64,000 bases of DNA from contig OX442415.1 of NCBI GenBank assembly GCA_949361645.1, positions 2,550,713-2,614,712 on the forward strand. The letters are read 5' to 3'. The stretch comes from Spongilla lacustris. Lineage: Eukaryota > Porifera > Demospongiae > Spongillida > Spongillidae. The notes under the pieces are model-generated. The model was not told where the DNA came from. It did not search any database and saw nothing but the letters and a program-made list of their open reading frames with translations. Below are positions 1 to 10,314 of the stretch, piece after piece (within the stretch, counting starts at the first letter, position 1; each line of letters starts with the position of its first letter). The translations under genes were made by a program, and so were the position numbers.

Positions 1-603
1 CATGCACTATAAATTTTCGTGACTTGACCCAAAAGACCAGCCATGGAATGCTAACTCGTGTGCTATTAATAGAGCGCGTCAATTATGATAATTAATTATT
101 CATAACTGGTGAGGGGGACATACTTAGAGTGCTCAGATATTGGAAATTTATGTTTCTGTGGTTCAGGCAAAGTAAGCACACCAACTACACAATTGAAACA
201 ATGAACAAAAACATAAACCCACGGTAGAATGGCGCGATGTAACATAGCGACTTGCCGTATCATGTTGGAAACTGACAAAGGCATCGCGCCCACTCAATAC
301 ATCTACTAAGCTTCTTAGCTGCTCTTCTTTCAACGTTCAATACCCCAAACGTCTGCACTCGGATTCGATTACTCGCCAATTACAATCGCATGTTTATAAC
401 AGCGGTATGCATATACCTCGAAATTTGATTGGTTCCCCAAAAGGATACAGGACAGAAAATTCAAATAAGTATACAGAGTCATTATAGACCCACGTAGCGG
501 TAATGTAATCTATCCGAACGCGCAACTGTGAAAAGATGGATCTGGGTAAGAGGTTATGTAGCCATGTAAAGAAGATTTCAAAATTAATAACTACTCCCCA
601 CAG
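1..603. other. No recognisable exon; probable intron or upstream flank of the FN3 receptor
   Basis: I see no exon, signal peptide or repeat array here. The next exon opens at 604 after a CCCCACAG acceptor and begins in phase 1, so at least one upstream exon (signal peptide and possibly more cassettes) must exist. It lies either outside the window or hidden in this stretch. Confidence 0.5.
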
Positions 604-3548
604 TGACAGTCCCTTCCATCACCATACAAACTGTGTATGTGTTCAACGTTAACAACACTCTCCGCCATCTTGAGATCACATGGACACTTGTGGTAGGGTG
701 TGTGCCCTAATTCCTATAACCAATGAACCTTTAGTTCCCTCCAGGGAGGCAATGTGACCATGTACACAGTGAGGGTTGTTGGAGATGGTACCTCTGTTGG
801 CCAAGGCTGTACTGTCTGTACCACTTCTCCATGCTTCTATGTCCAACAAGTCTCTGCCATTGCTACCAATATAACCATCTCTGTGACTTCTATTAATGGA
901 GATGGGATTTTGGGTTCACAGTACAGCACTACCACATATGGTGAGCGACTAAAAGTTAAAATAATAATAGAAATTACCAGATGCATAGATGTAGTATGCG
1001 CATGCATATTGAATGATTTGAAATTGTTATATACAAAAACTGGCAGGAGTCCGGTACAAATTAGATTATTACATCACCATTCCATCAACTGGCACACTGA
1101 ACCAGTGAGTATTAAGGGTAGTGGTACAGAAGGTTCCTTCTGCATGCAACAATGCTTGAATTTGGTGTTGTGACATTCTTCCAATATATAGCTGTCAGTA
1201 TTTCATAGACTGCTTGAAAAGGAACCTATAATGTACATCATCCAACAATATACAGACTAAGTGTAGTGATATTTTACTGAGTGTTCTATACTAGGGCCCA
1301 TCAATCCTGTCCTTCAAAATGCTTCATTTCTGAGTTATTACAACTCCACCACAACTATTGGCTGCTCATTCCTGAACAACCAGTCCTTCTACTGTGTGGT
1401 GTGCTGCAGTGGTGTTCCCTCTGTTCCTCCTGACTCAAGTGTGTACAACATCTCCATTAGCAGAGGCACAGAGGTGACTGTTGACCTTGATGGCCTCACC
1501 AGTGGTCAGATGTACTACTGCAAGGCAGCAGCTACCAACACTACCTCTGCTAGCTGTGGTGGTCCAGTGGTTGGAGGTGTGAAGGTGTTCTTCAGTATCA
1601 TACCAATGACTGTTAATATATCTCATTCTACCTACGGTAATTTCATACATTTGAATTGTAGTTCAGCATTTAATCTTATATTGTACTTCAGTCCATCAAT
1701 TATTGTACATAAGTGCCCTGGAAGTGTAAAGTATGTTTAGTGTATTGTGTCTGATGAATTTTTAAACCTAGAAAGACAATACATGTTTGCATTCATGAGT
1801 AGGTTGGCTTTACTTTACTAATATAAGAAGCAATGATCAAAATGGTTAGGAGTTTACCACTGTAGTAACTGGTTATACAACTGGAGCATGTGCAGTGATG
1901 GCAGAATCCGGTAGAACCAATTTGGGGCATACTTAAGGTATACCATTAAAGTAAAGAATCAGTCAAGACTTGTCATGAGGATACCAGACATTCAGTACTG
2001 CGGCGGGTCTGTGTGTGTATGGACATACATGTAGTATTCGTTGTGGTTGTGTTTATGTGTGTGTTGCTGCTTATATATGTATGTGTGTACCACCAATAAT
2101 CGCTTTGTGTGTTATTGGTATATATATATGGCAAAGTGATTATGAAGATTATCAAAGTGGTTATTGGACTCCACAACTTTAATTTGTCACAGTTAATTTG
2201 ACACTGTTTCCTGGCAACTTCTCTTTGTTGTATGTACTTTTATTCCAAACAGAAAAATTTGGCTTTCAGAATCAGTAGATTCTACAAAGATTTAGGCCCA
2301 TGCCATGCTTATTATTGTATGGCCATGTATTATGAAGACTACAAAGTTAAATTCTCCTCCCCACAGTGGCAGTCCCTTCCATCACCATACAAACTGTGCA
2401 TGTGTTCGATGTTAACAACACTCTCCACCATCTTGAGATCACATGGACACCTGTGGTAGGGTGTGTGACCTACATGTACTCCTGTAACCAATGATCCTTT
2501 GGTCCTCTCCAGGGAGGCAATGTGACCATGTATACAGTGAGGGTTGTTGGAGATGGTACCTCTGTTGGCCAAGGCTGTACTGTCTGTACCACTTCTCCAT
2601 GTTTCTATGTCCAACAAGTCTCTGCCATTGCTACCAATATAACCATCTCTGTGGCTGTCGTAAATGGAGATGGGGTTTCAGGTGCACAGAACAGCACTAC
2701 CATATATGGTGAGTCACCAAGATAGAAGTTACCAGTATGTAGCACAAGCACACTTACATGTACATGTAGACTAGACAGTACCAGTTAAAAATAAAAACCC
2801 ACCCCTGCTTTGGAAATTCTTAGGATTCAGATCAAAGCACAATTATTGTCATGCAAATCAGTCACAGCATTACTGTAGCATTATGCATTATCAAAGGTAG
2901 TTTAAGACAGGAACGAGACAAATGTTATCAGTCAATTGATCATCTTGCTTATTATATGTATAATATAGGACAACAGAGCTTAGAATTGTTATATTATACC
3001 GTATAGTATGTGTACTAAACATAATGGCTTGTATTTAAACGACATAATGTCGAGGGCTGCTGCGTGTCGTTCTTCAAAATCTTGTTATACAGCACCATTT
3101 CTTTCCAGAAACGTTGAAACAGTGTTAATGATTACTCGTTTAAACACCAGCCATTTTTATGTGGGGGCGTAGGGGGACGTACTCTATGGTACTGAGTGTT
3201 CTATACTAGGGTCCATCAATTCTATCCTTCAAAATGCCTCCTTTCTGAGTGATTACAACTCCACCACAACTATTGGTTGCTCATTCCTGAACAACCAGTC
3301 CTTCTACTGTGTGGTGTGCTGCAGTAGTGATCCCTCTGTTCCTCCTGACTCAAGTGTGTACAACATCTCCACTAGCAGAGGCACAGAGGTGACTGTTGAC
3401 CTTGATGGCCTCACCAGTGGTCAGATGTACTACTGCAAGGCAGCAGCTGCCAACACTACCTCTGCTAGCTGTGGTGGTCCAGTGGTTGGAGGTATGAAGG
3501 TATTCTTCAGTTTCATGACTTATTCCCTCCCTATTTCTTCTGCCTCTG
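604..3548 (+). repeat. Tandem duplication of a three-exon FN3 cassette
   Basis: Exons A (89 nt), B (196 nt) and C (342 and 339 nt) occur twice with nearly the same sequence: 604/2367, 745/2513 and 1295/3210. Copy spacing is 1763 to 1768 bp for exons A and B but 1915 bp for exon C, because the last intron differs. Every cassette begins and ends in phase 1, so copies can be added or lost without shifting the frame. Much of the intron sequence has diverged while the exons stay close. Confidence 0.85.
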
Positions 3549-3960
3549 GTAAGTTTATATATTACATTTTTGAGTGATTTTATGTGTGCTGGATAAAAAT
3601 TTCTATTTCCAAAATTATAATTTTTTGGTTTACTGTTTTTTCAATTGCATGGTGCTAGAATATCAAATTGCAGTGTGCATTTTTTCATCAGTATAACATG
3701 CATGGATTTATCACATGTCAATATTTTTACCAGCCACCTGCCAATCTTCCACTGACACCACATGGCCAATTGCTGTTGGGATAAGCATTTCCATTGTATT
3801 TGCATTGTGTTCACTTGGAGTGTTGCTGATTTTATGTATTTGTAAAAGGAGGTCCAAAACTACTCCTGTCCCTGCTGCAACATATGAGATACTGAACTTT
3901 GATCACATGTACAATGACTTTGAGTTAACAAACAATTCTGCATATGGGACAGCAAGATAG
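604..3960 (+). CDS. FN3-type single-pass membrane receptor, 3' part (5' exons missing)
   Basis: Seven exons join with consistent phases: 604-692, 745-940, 1295-1636, 2367-2455, 2513-2708, 3210-3548 and 3734-3960. Each internal junction has AG/GT borders. Exon pairs 1+2 and 4+5 each form an FN3-like sandwich (EITW tryptophan strand, YTVRVVGDG strand, NGDG turn before the last strand). Exons 3 and 6 encode a second Cys-rich FN3-like domain ending in LDGLTSGQMYYCKA. Exon 7 carries a hydrophobic helix (about IAVGISISIVFALCSLGVLL), a basic CKRR stop-transfer and a 42-residue cytoplasmic tail ending ELTNNSAYGTAR. Many NxS/T sites mark it as extracellular. The cassette is duplicated in tandem. No kinase or other catalytic domain is present, so a surface recognition or adhesion role is inferred only. 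The signal-peptide exon is not visible. Confidence 0.8.
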
Positions 3961-4420
3961 ATAACAGAAGAAAACAATAATTACTGTTGTAGATGAACAG
4001 ATTTCACAAGCCATGTACAAAACAATTTGTGATTGCATCTAATTGTACTGGTGACTTAATTAGCTTTCACTGCACACATCAGTAAGGGAAAAGTTTATAT
4101 ATAGCGCGGATAATTTTATGTAAATCTCTGCATATTTGTGTGTCTACAGGCACTGATGTACGCAAATATTTTTGGCTTGAGCTGTGTGCATGCAAATGTA
4201 GCCTATAATTAGATACAATGTGTCACATTAGTGCCATCAGGTGTCAAAGGAAGGCCAAGCCACCATTTTAGAATGACCTGTGTTTCATCAGGCATCAACA
4301 CAAGACCTAACTTTGGTGAAGGCTGCACTTTAATAAGCATGTTGAATAAATGTGCTTCATTTAATCAGATGTATGTACTACAACTGAAAAATAAGTTCAA
4401 CAGTCCCATGAAGCTACAGG
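3961..4420 (+). other. Probable 3' UTR of the FN3 receptor
   Basis: This follows the receptor stop codon. It has no open coding segment of interest. An AATAAA hexamer at 4345-4350 is the first good polyadenylation signal downstream of the stop; whether it is used cannot be seen. Confidence 0.4.
4345..4350 (+). promoter_or_regulatory. Candidate polyadenylation signal AATAAA
   Basis: Canonical hexamer 385 bp after the receptor stop codon at 3958-3960. The distance is plausible for a short 3' UTR. Confidence 0.35.
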
Positions 4421-4440
4421 CCCCCCCCCCCCCCCCCCCC
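4421..4440. repeat. Homopolymer C tract (20 bp)
   Basis: Twenty consecutive C residues. It is one of eight long homopolymer G or C tracts in the window. Confidence 0.95.
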
Positions 4441-4589
4441 ACCCTCCACTTTTGGCCCTCTCATATCCTACAACTTCCAAGGGGACTCACCCCAGTTTTC
4501 GCATTTAGGTTTTTAATTACCTTTCATTGCTGCATCACTTCTCCTATTACTGCTCCACCGCTGCTAAAAAACCCAATGTAACCCACCCT

Positions 4590-4840
4590 CTGCTGTCACT
4601 TATTGGGAAGATGTCCTTTGCAGTCGCTGTGTCTGTGGATAGAGATGTCAACCTGCACCATCACATTGGCCTGAACATGGAGGCAGGGGGGGGGAGGGGG
4701 GGGCGGGGGGATATCTTGTGGTGGGATCTATTGTCCTTGACCCCAACTGGAAGGATGCCGAGTGTATCAAAGATTGATTTCACTGATGCCTCAGGTACAC
4801 TTGGGTACGGAGCATATTTCAATGGGGGCGTGGTTCCCAT
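4590..4840 (+). pseudogene. DIRS/Ngaro-like retroelement relic (RT end to RNase H start)
   Basis: The frame opening near 4590 reads LLSLIGKMSFAVAV, then LHHHIGLN, ILWWDLL and finally FTDASGTLGYGAYFNG. This order (end of the reverse transcriptase, a WW motif, then the first RNase H motif TDASG..G(W/Y)GA) is known from tyrosine-recombinase retroelements of the DIRS/Ngaro group. Residues normally between the SF..V and HHHI segments are missing and a G-rich stretch is inserted, so this is a decayed piece. No recombinase or other domains remain nearby. Confidence 0.55.
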
Positions 4841-4843
4841 CTC

Positions 4844-4976
4844 CCCAGTACCTCCTCCCAGTACCTCCTCCCCAGTACCTCCTCCCCAGTACCTCCTCCC
4901 CAGTACCTCCTCCCCACTACCTCCTCCCCACTACCTCCTCCCCAGCACTCCCTCCCCAGTACCTCCTCCCCAGTAC
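4844..4976. repeat. Minisatellite, 14-bp unit AGTACCTCCTCCCC
   Basis: About nine units, some with CACTACC or CAGCACT variants. It abuts the DIRS-like relic. The Pro/Ser-rich open frames across it are by-products of the repeat. Confidence 0.9.
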
Positions 4977-5838
4977 CCCAGTACACTGTATATTAAAATT
5001 ACAATGAACCTCAAACAAACAGCGACTGAAAGAGATTATTGATACACTTACAGTTAAAAAAAGATCATTAATTCAACAATATTACCTTAACACATATACA
5101 CAGTGGGACAAACACATACAAAATGTGTATAAAAGTGCCACTGAATTCACTTCCCCCCAAAATACTACAAGGTACCTCTTTTAGCTTCCTCAGTACGACT
5201 GTAGTACTGTAGTGTGGTAGTGTGCAATTCACTACAAAAATACATCATCAAATCTGCTGTTGTACAGGTGTAAGCAAAATACATTTTAGGTGTCCAAGCA
5301 AGTGAAGGTGATGATGTCATACTATTGTACAGATTAGATTGCTAGAAGCACTTAATCAATTACAAGGAGCTTTGTGATTTTTTAAAATCAGTCTTTATAA
5401 GTGTCTTTAGCAATATTAACTGCGGCAGCCGCCTGGACGATGTTAAAGCCAAGTGCAAGGGGCGCGATAGCAATTGTTAATAGTTCGAACCAAAATGATG
5501 TCTGCTTTTCAACCTACGAATACGATCTTGAAGATAACTTACAGTGGAAATACTATGACCTATGGCAATTATTACATCCCCACTGGTCACAAGCAAGAAT
5601 GCTTCGCGACTGAAGGTATTGGCCGTACCATGTAGTTGCAACTCGTTCTGCGTGCATATCTACCACGGGAACGATAAAAAGACAAGTGGCTGGGGGCATC
5701 AAGGTTTCCGTTGGACGTGTCTACCTATACTCGAGAGGAAATACATTGGAGAAGAAGGATTAATGAACATTAATTATATCAGTAGTATTATACACATGAT
5801 ATGCAAGATTGTATACAGCTGTATGCATAACTTCATCC
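4977..5838. other. No recognised gene
   Basis: Short open frames exist between 5400 and 5840, one reading KITYSGNTMTYGNYYIPTGH, but none matches a family I know and none has convincing splice borders. Part may belong to the retroelement relic that follows. Confidence 0.4.
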
Positions 5839-6163
5839 TTTAATCCTTTTTGTGCTACTTTAAGCAAAGTCCCTTTACCACAGTGCTACCGCCGTGCTGA
5901 ACTGGAAAAGAAACGTGCATATGAACAACGCATTCGGGAAATTGAGTTTGGTTCCTTTTCGCCATTAGTTTTCTCAATTCAACCACAGGCGGATTGGGAT
6001 CTACTGCTACAGTATAGTTTTCAAGAGACTTGCTTCATTGATTGCGGATAAACAGGAACAGCCGTACAGTAAAACACTATTCTGGCTTTGCTGCAAAGTG
6101 AGCTTCTCCCTACTTAGGTCAGCTATCATGTGCCTCCGTGGTTCGCGCTCTTCTTACCATTGA
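5839..6163 (+). pseudogene. Non-LTR retroelement protein C-terminus, frameshifted
   Basis: The first frame reads NPFCATLSK, PQCYRRAELEKKRAYEQRIR and FGSFSPLVFS. After frameshifts near 5990-6020 the text resumes as VFKRLASLIADK, then PYSKTLFW and FSLLRSAIMCLRGSRSSYH before TGA at 6161-6163. In this lineage the arrangement (YRRxExEKKRAYxxR, FxPLVFS, KRLASLIADK, SLLRSAIMCLRGSRS) is the end of a widely dispersed retroelement ORF downstream of its reverse transcriptase. It is related to the copies at 17.5, 53.4, 62.4 and 63.0 kb but is a shorter variant. At least one frameshift makes it non-coding. Confidence 0.6.
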
Positions 6164-6483
6164 CAGGCCACTGAGCATCTCTTTGATACATCAATTGACA
6201 TTGCAATTTCTGACAGCAAGGTCAATCTATCAGCTGTGTAAAGCCCTTTCAACTTGAAACTTCATTAATCATTTATTGTTTTCTTATTTTATTTTCTTAT
6301 TAATACTGAACAAAAAAGAAAAAAAAACACAATAGCTTATAACTATAAGTGAGCCATTTCGCGCGTAAAATAGCATGCACTTCTTTTTTTGCAACCATCT
6401 GACCCATAGGATAAACTCGGTTACTAGCTTACTATATGGAGGGGGTCCCTCCAAATTATATCTTGCGCTGGGATTTTGCTAGT
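6164..6483. other. No recognised feature
   Basis: AT-rich sequence between a retroelement relic and a foldback element. I see no coding signal. Confidence 0.5.
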
Positions 6484-6778
6484 GTCGTACCCAGACCAAT
6501 ACGTACATTATAAGGATTATCGCGCGATGCGACGCGATGGGTTGTCGCAGCTAGGAATAGAAAGAAAAAAAAATCCTGCGACGCGCGCGATGTGACGTGG
6601 CAGCGATAACTCCACACCCGATACTAGTGGTAGTATAAAATACTAACTAGCAAAAAATACATACAAGAACAAAATTGTCGTAGCTAGGAAATTGTCGCAG
6701 GCTATTTCTGCGACAACCCATGCATTGCGTCAAATTGTGAACCTGCAAGCGACATAACTGTGGGTCTGGGTATGAGAC
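6484..6778. mobile_element. MITE-like element with GTCTGGGTAYGAGAC ends
   Basis: The left end reads GTCGTACCCAGAC (6484-6496). The right end carries the inverted counterpart GTCTGGGTATGAGAC (6764-6778). Inside, TGGGTTGTCGCAG (about 6538-6550) pairs with CTGCGACAACCCA (6708-6720), giving nested inverted repeats. No coding capacity is seen. The same end motif recurs at 16.26, 17.20, 17.24 and 20.96 kb. Confidence 0.5.
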
Positions 6779-7630
6779 TGCGCAAGAATGAATTACGTAA
6801 CGATATAATCCTGATAGAGTCCTATAGCGGTGGCCTACATGTAGGTTACATGCGTACGGATGCATGTCACTAGAAATAGTGAAAAGGGCACAAGTTTTTG
6901 AGAAAACGAGTGCCCTATTTCTAGTGACAATATAAATCATTTTTTTCTGTGTCGAGTTGTAGTGCATGATATAAATCGAGACATGCATATATGACATATT
7001 ACTGTCCTTACTAAGGGTGCTGTCGAAATTATACATGCATATTTAAAAATGGAGCACTTACTATGAATTGTTATCTGTATTCCTAATGGTATCTCTAACA
7101 ATGTATATCTTTACACACAAAATGCTATAAGAGTTCCGAAACAGATATTTTCGAAGCACATGGGACGCTGTATGTTCATGGAAAAAAATAAAGCCCTAAT
7201 GTTGAGGAAGTAAGTTCCGCCTATCGTCCCTTCTTTTCAAAAGACACTGTGCAGTTCATTTCATTGCCGTTCAAGATCCCATCGAGCAGCAAAAAAAAAG
7301 CAAGCATTCCATAGCATTCAACGATGAATTCTGAGTCTTACCATACTATATACCTGTTGAGAAAACAAATACAAAGAGAGCAGTAAATTGTTAAAAACCG
7401 TCCATCTTGCCGCCAATTACATCAGCGGTCATCTTGCTTTTTAAAAATTCAATTTGAATTTTAATCAACTCTATAATGTACTATAAGCAAGTCTGACTAT
7501 GATATATATGTACTTCAAAAAATTATTCCATTAACCATTCTTTAACTAAAATCAAGAAAAACCATATCCGATAAGGAATTAATTGGCGGTTTGCGAATCA
7601 ACGAATATTCCCGTATATCTTCCCATAGAA
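6779..7630. other. No gene; contains a dispersed repeat shared with 59.3 kb
   Basis: The part from about 7418 to 7560 (GGTCATCTTGC, then CAATTTGAATTT and AACTAAAATCAAG) recurs in the same order near 59353-59475. Otherwise I see nothing coding. Confidence 0.45.
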
Positions 7631-7891
7631 ATGTATGGGGTACTTCAATATCAAGCACGCCAGATTTTTTTCATGAGGGATTGTTAGTCCACTGCATTTG
7701 CCATGATTTTGAGTGGGGATTGTCCTCAATGTATGGTATAACCATGCATTGAGGACACTCCTAGGGAAGCGCCACCTTAAATAGGGAAAAATACAGCAAA
7801 TCATGGCAAACGTAGTGTAATAACAATCCCTCATGACAAATATAATGCTAAGAAAAATTTGGCGTTCGTGGTATTGAAGTACTTCATACAT
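7631..7891. mobile_element. Foldback MITE, about 261 bp
   Basis: The two halves are inverted copies of each other over almost the whole length. Matching segments are ATGTAT-GTACTTCAATA at the tips, CATGAGGGATTGTTA and TTTGCCATGATTT in the arms, and a central TGTCCTCAATG / CATTGAGGACA stem. The left arm lies at about 7631-7755 and the right arm at about 7758-7891. No open reading frame of interest is present. Confidence 0.75.
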
Positions 7892-9039
7892 GACCATGTC
7901 CTTAACTCCGCTAGGTCGCTTCGCATTATGCATGAACACTGGTAAAGGGCGTGAAAATGCTACCTCTTCGATTCAACGTTGTGATGATATTCTGCTATAA
8001 ATGGGTGATTGTACTTGTTATTCAAAGGAGATTTTATTCGCTAGTTGCACACACGTTGCATCAGATCTAGAGATAATGTAACTCTGGTTACATGCATCCG
8101 GTATTCAATTAATGTGTCAAGTAGAAAACTAAATTTGTTGTATACCATGCATGGATACAGTAATATTGATGGCTGAATCTTTATTTTAGTACATGTATCA
8201 ACCAAAATGCACTAAGGGTACTGCATATACAGATCTGGTGGATATGGATCAGTATATATATCTTGATCAGTACACTGCTTCTGAAAGGAAACATGTCTTC
8301 TAATGAAAACTGTATGTTTTATAAACTATTTCACTATCCTTATGATAAATAACACTTCATATGGCACTTTCATCGACATATTTGTGTTGTATACAATGCA
8401 CATCCTTGCAATTGGAGGTAGATGCTGTTGGACTGAAGAATATTTTGTTGGGATGTAAAACAAAAACCTCAGTAGGTTGCAATTGCTACTATATGTTCAA
8501 TCCTCAGTGCAGATTTGATAAATATGTTGTATTAAGTATCATATGTCATTGCCTTTATTATTGCCTTGTCATGCCTACCAGAAATGAATTTTGTTTTAAA
8601 ATGAGGAGTGGGCGCTGATGCATGCTAGTTAATGTTTGAGGAAGCATAGTAACCATAGCTTTTTGTATACATTTACACGCATGCCTAATATTCCCTTCTG
8701 TCATTATTTTTTACTGTGATGCATACTGTTATAATAGCGATCAAAACAAGAGCAGTACAGGGATGGATATATCTACCTCAGCTTCATGCTCTGTTTCATT
8801 ATGCTTTCCCCATATCAATAGGCAGGCCTATATTTTTAAACCATGATACATTTAAATGACAACTCAAAACATGACTAATTAACAATTCTATAAACCTAGT
8901 TAATTTTGAGAAATTACAATCAATGTGTGAGTCGATTGATTGACCAATCATACCAACCACCAAAACAAGTCTTGAATGTCATCATAAAAAGATGTACAAG
9001 GAAGTGTTTCTTCTTACTTAAACTTAGTAGAGCACTTAC
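7892..9039. other. No recognised gene
   Basis: An 85-codon open frame at 8361-8618 (+) has no family resemblance or splice support. This stretch would hold the missing C-terminal exon of the GTPase-like gene on the minus strand, but I could not identify one ending in a prenylation motif. Confidence 0.4.
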
Positions 9040-9818
9040 AGCCAATGTTTCAAACACCTGAAAATAGGGAATAAAATAGTTCATGGTGACCATCAGTAGT
9101 TCATCTGGCAGCTAAGTGTAAAGCCACATCTATACCTCATTGACGATAGCAATATCATCAGTTTTGGGATTGAGTTCTCTGAAGGTCATCCCTAGACTGG
9201 AGGCTAGCTGTTGTCCTCTCTCATGGCTCACAATCCTCTTGTGGTGCTCCCTTCCATTGTCAATCCCAACTAGCATTATTCTCACCCTAGCAGGTTCTTC
9301 ATGTCCCTAAGAATAAAGATGTAAATGTATTTGCATTCTACCCTTAAAAGATTATATCAAATCAAATTAATCATGTGATAGACATTATACTAGTTGTTCA
9401 GACAGTACCTTTGAAATTATGCTGAGTGTCATCTAATGGTTTCTTACTTAGCTGTTCAACGAGATAGATATTAGCACGCTCTAGGCCACCTTGCATGATA
9501 AAAGAACTGTCTGAAATATGAAATCACATATGTGCATATGCATAGTGAAGTATTTAACGTTTTCTTATGGGCATCAATGCATACATGTAGGTAATAAAAT
9601 GTACTTTCAATCCATCATTAAGGGTAAAGATAATAATTAGAATTACAATGTAGCAGATCTGTGTCACTTACACACACAAATAAATGTAAACACAGAAACT
9701 GAAAGAACAATAGGATAGGGTACCACTGATATGTCTCACCAGCAGAATGATTTGGAAATCGGGTATCATGTCAAAGGACTGCTGACAGGCTGTATCATAA
9801 CAAATCCCCGGCAAATCC
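9040..9818 (-). pseudogene. Degenerate Ras-superfamily (Rab/Rap-like) small GTPase exons
   Basis: Four minus-strand exons read in order. 9818-9724 gives ICYDTACQQSF then IILLVRHIS. 9510-9448 gives DSSFIMQGGLERANIYLVEQ. 9306-9136 (or starting at 9296) gives RVRIMLVGIDNG, RIVSHERGQQLASSLGMTF and IVNE. An 18-nt exon, 9057-9040, gives VFETLA before a GTAAGT donor. The order matches switch II, helix 3, the G4 strand, helix 4 and G5 of Rab/Rap proteins. However, G3 DTAGQ has become DTACQ, the NKxD box reads GIDNG, and the SAK box reads NPK. No P-loop exon was found upstream and no CAAX exon downstream. The junction between the second and third exons needs an uncertain acceptor. A pseudogene or a nucleotide-independent paralogue are both possible. 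Confidence 0.55.
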
Positions 9819-10100
9819 CTAGAAAGCGCATATGCATAAGGATATGTACAAATAGATACTGGAGGAGGATCAGACAGTTTGTCAGGTGACGGAACTCCCA
9901 TTCCAGTCTTATACCTTGGAGCAAATACGTCAGCAGCTGCAGTTATCTGATCCATCCTTGGGCCCAGTCCTTCGTGCAGTTGAAATCAACCACAAACTCC
10001 ATCTAGATCAGTTAAAATCGTGGAGTCGGAGTCTCGTCGCTTGATGCAATTTTGGGAAACCCTTCTAGCCTGAGATAAAGGTGCTGTGTTATATTAAATA
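9819..10100. other. No recognised exon
   Basis: This is the expected position of the first exon (P-loop) of the GTPase-like gene. The minus-strand frame stays open to about 9955, but no GxxxxGK(S/T) motif is visible. Confidence 0.4.
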
Positions 10101-10166
10101 GTCCTATATTTATCCAGCACACATTGTAGAACATTACATTGTCCATGGATGTGCTAAATATAGGAC
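10101..10166. repeat. Short imperfect hairpin
   Basis: GTCCTATATTTA at 10101-10112 is matched in inverted form by TAAATATAGGAC at 10155-10166. A second pairing, AGCACA/TGTGC, lies inside. It is probably a small MITE or transposon-end relic next to the gypsy fragment. Confidence 0.5.
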
Positions 10167-10314
10167 ATTTTCGTTTTTCCTTATCATTCAACCCTTGTTT
10201 CCCTGCTTTTTACACCACTATTGCCTTCAAACCCTATATATATACCACCAACGTTCTCATAGAGAATGTTTTTATATACTTGTCATATATATATCTACGT
10301 GGGTTGAAGCATAC

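Noticed and set aside
4762..5007. Pro/Ser-rich open frame
   Set aside because: Generated by the 14-bp minisatellite.
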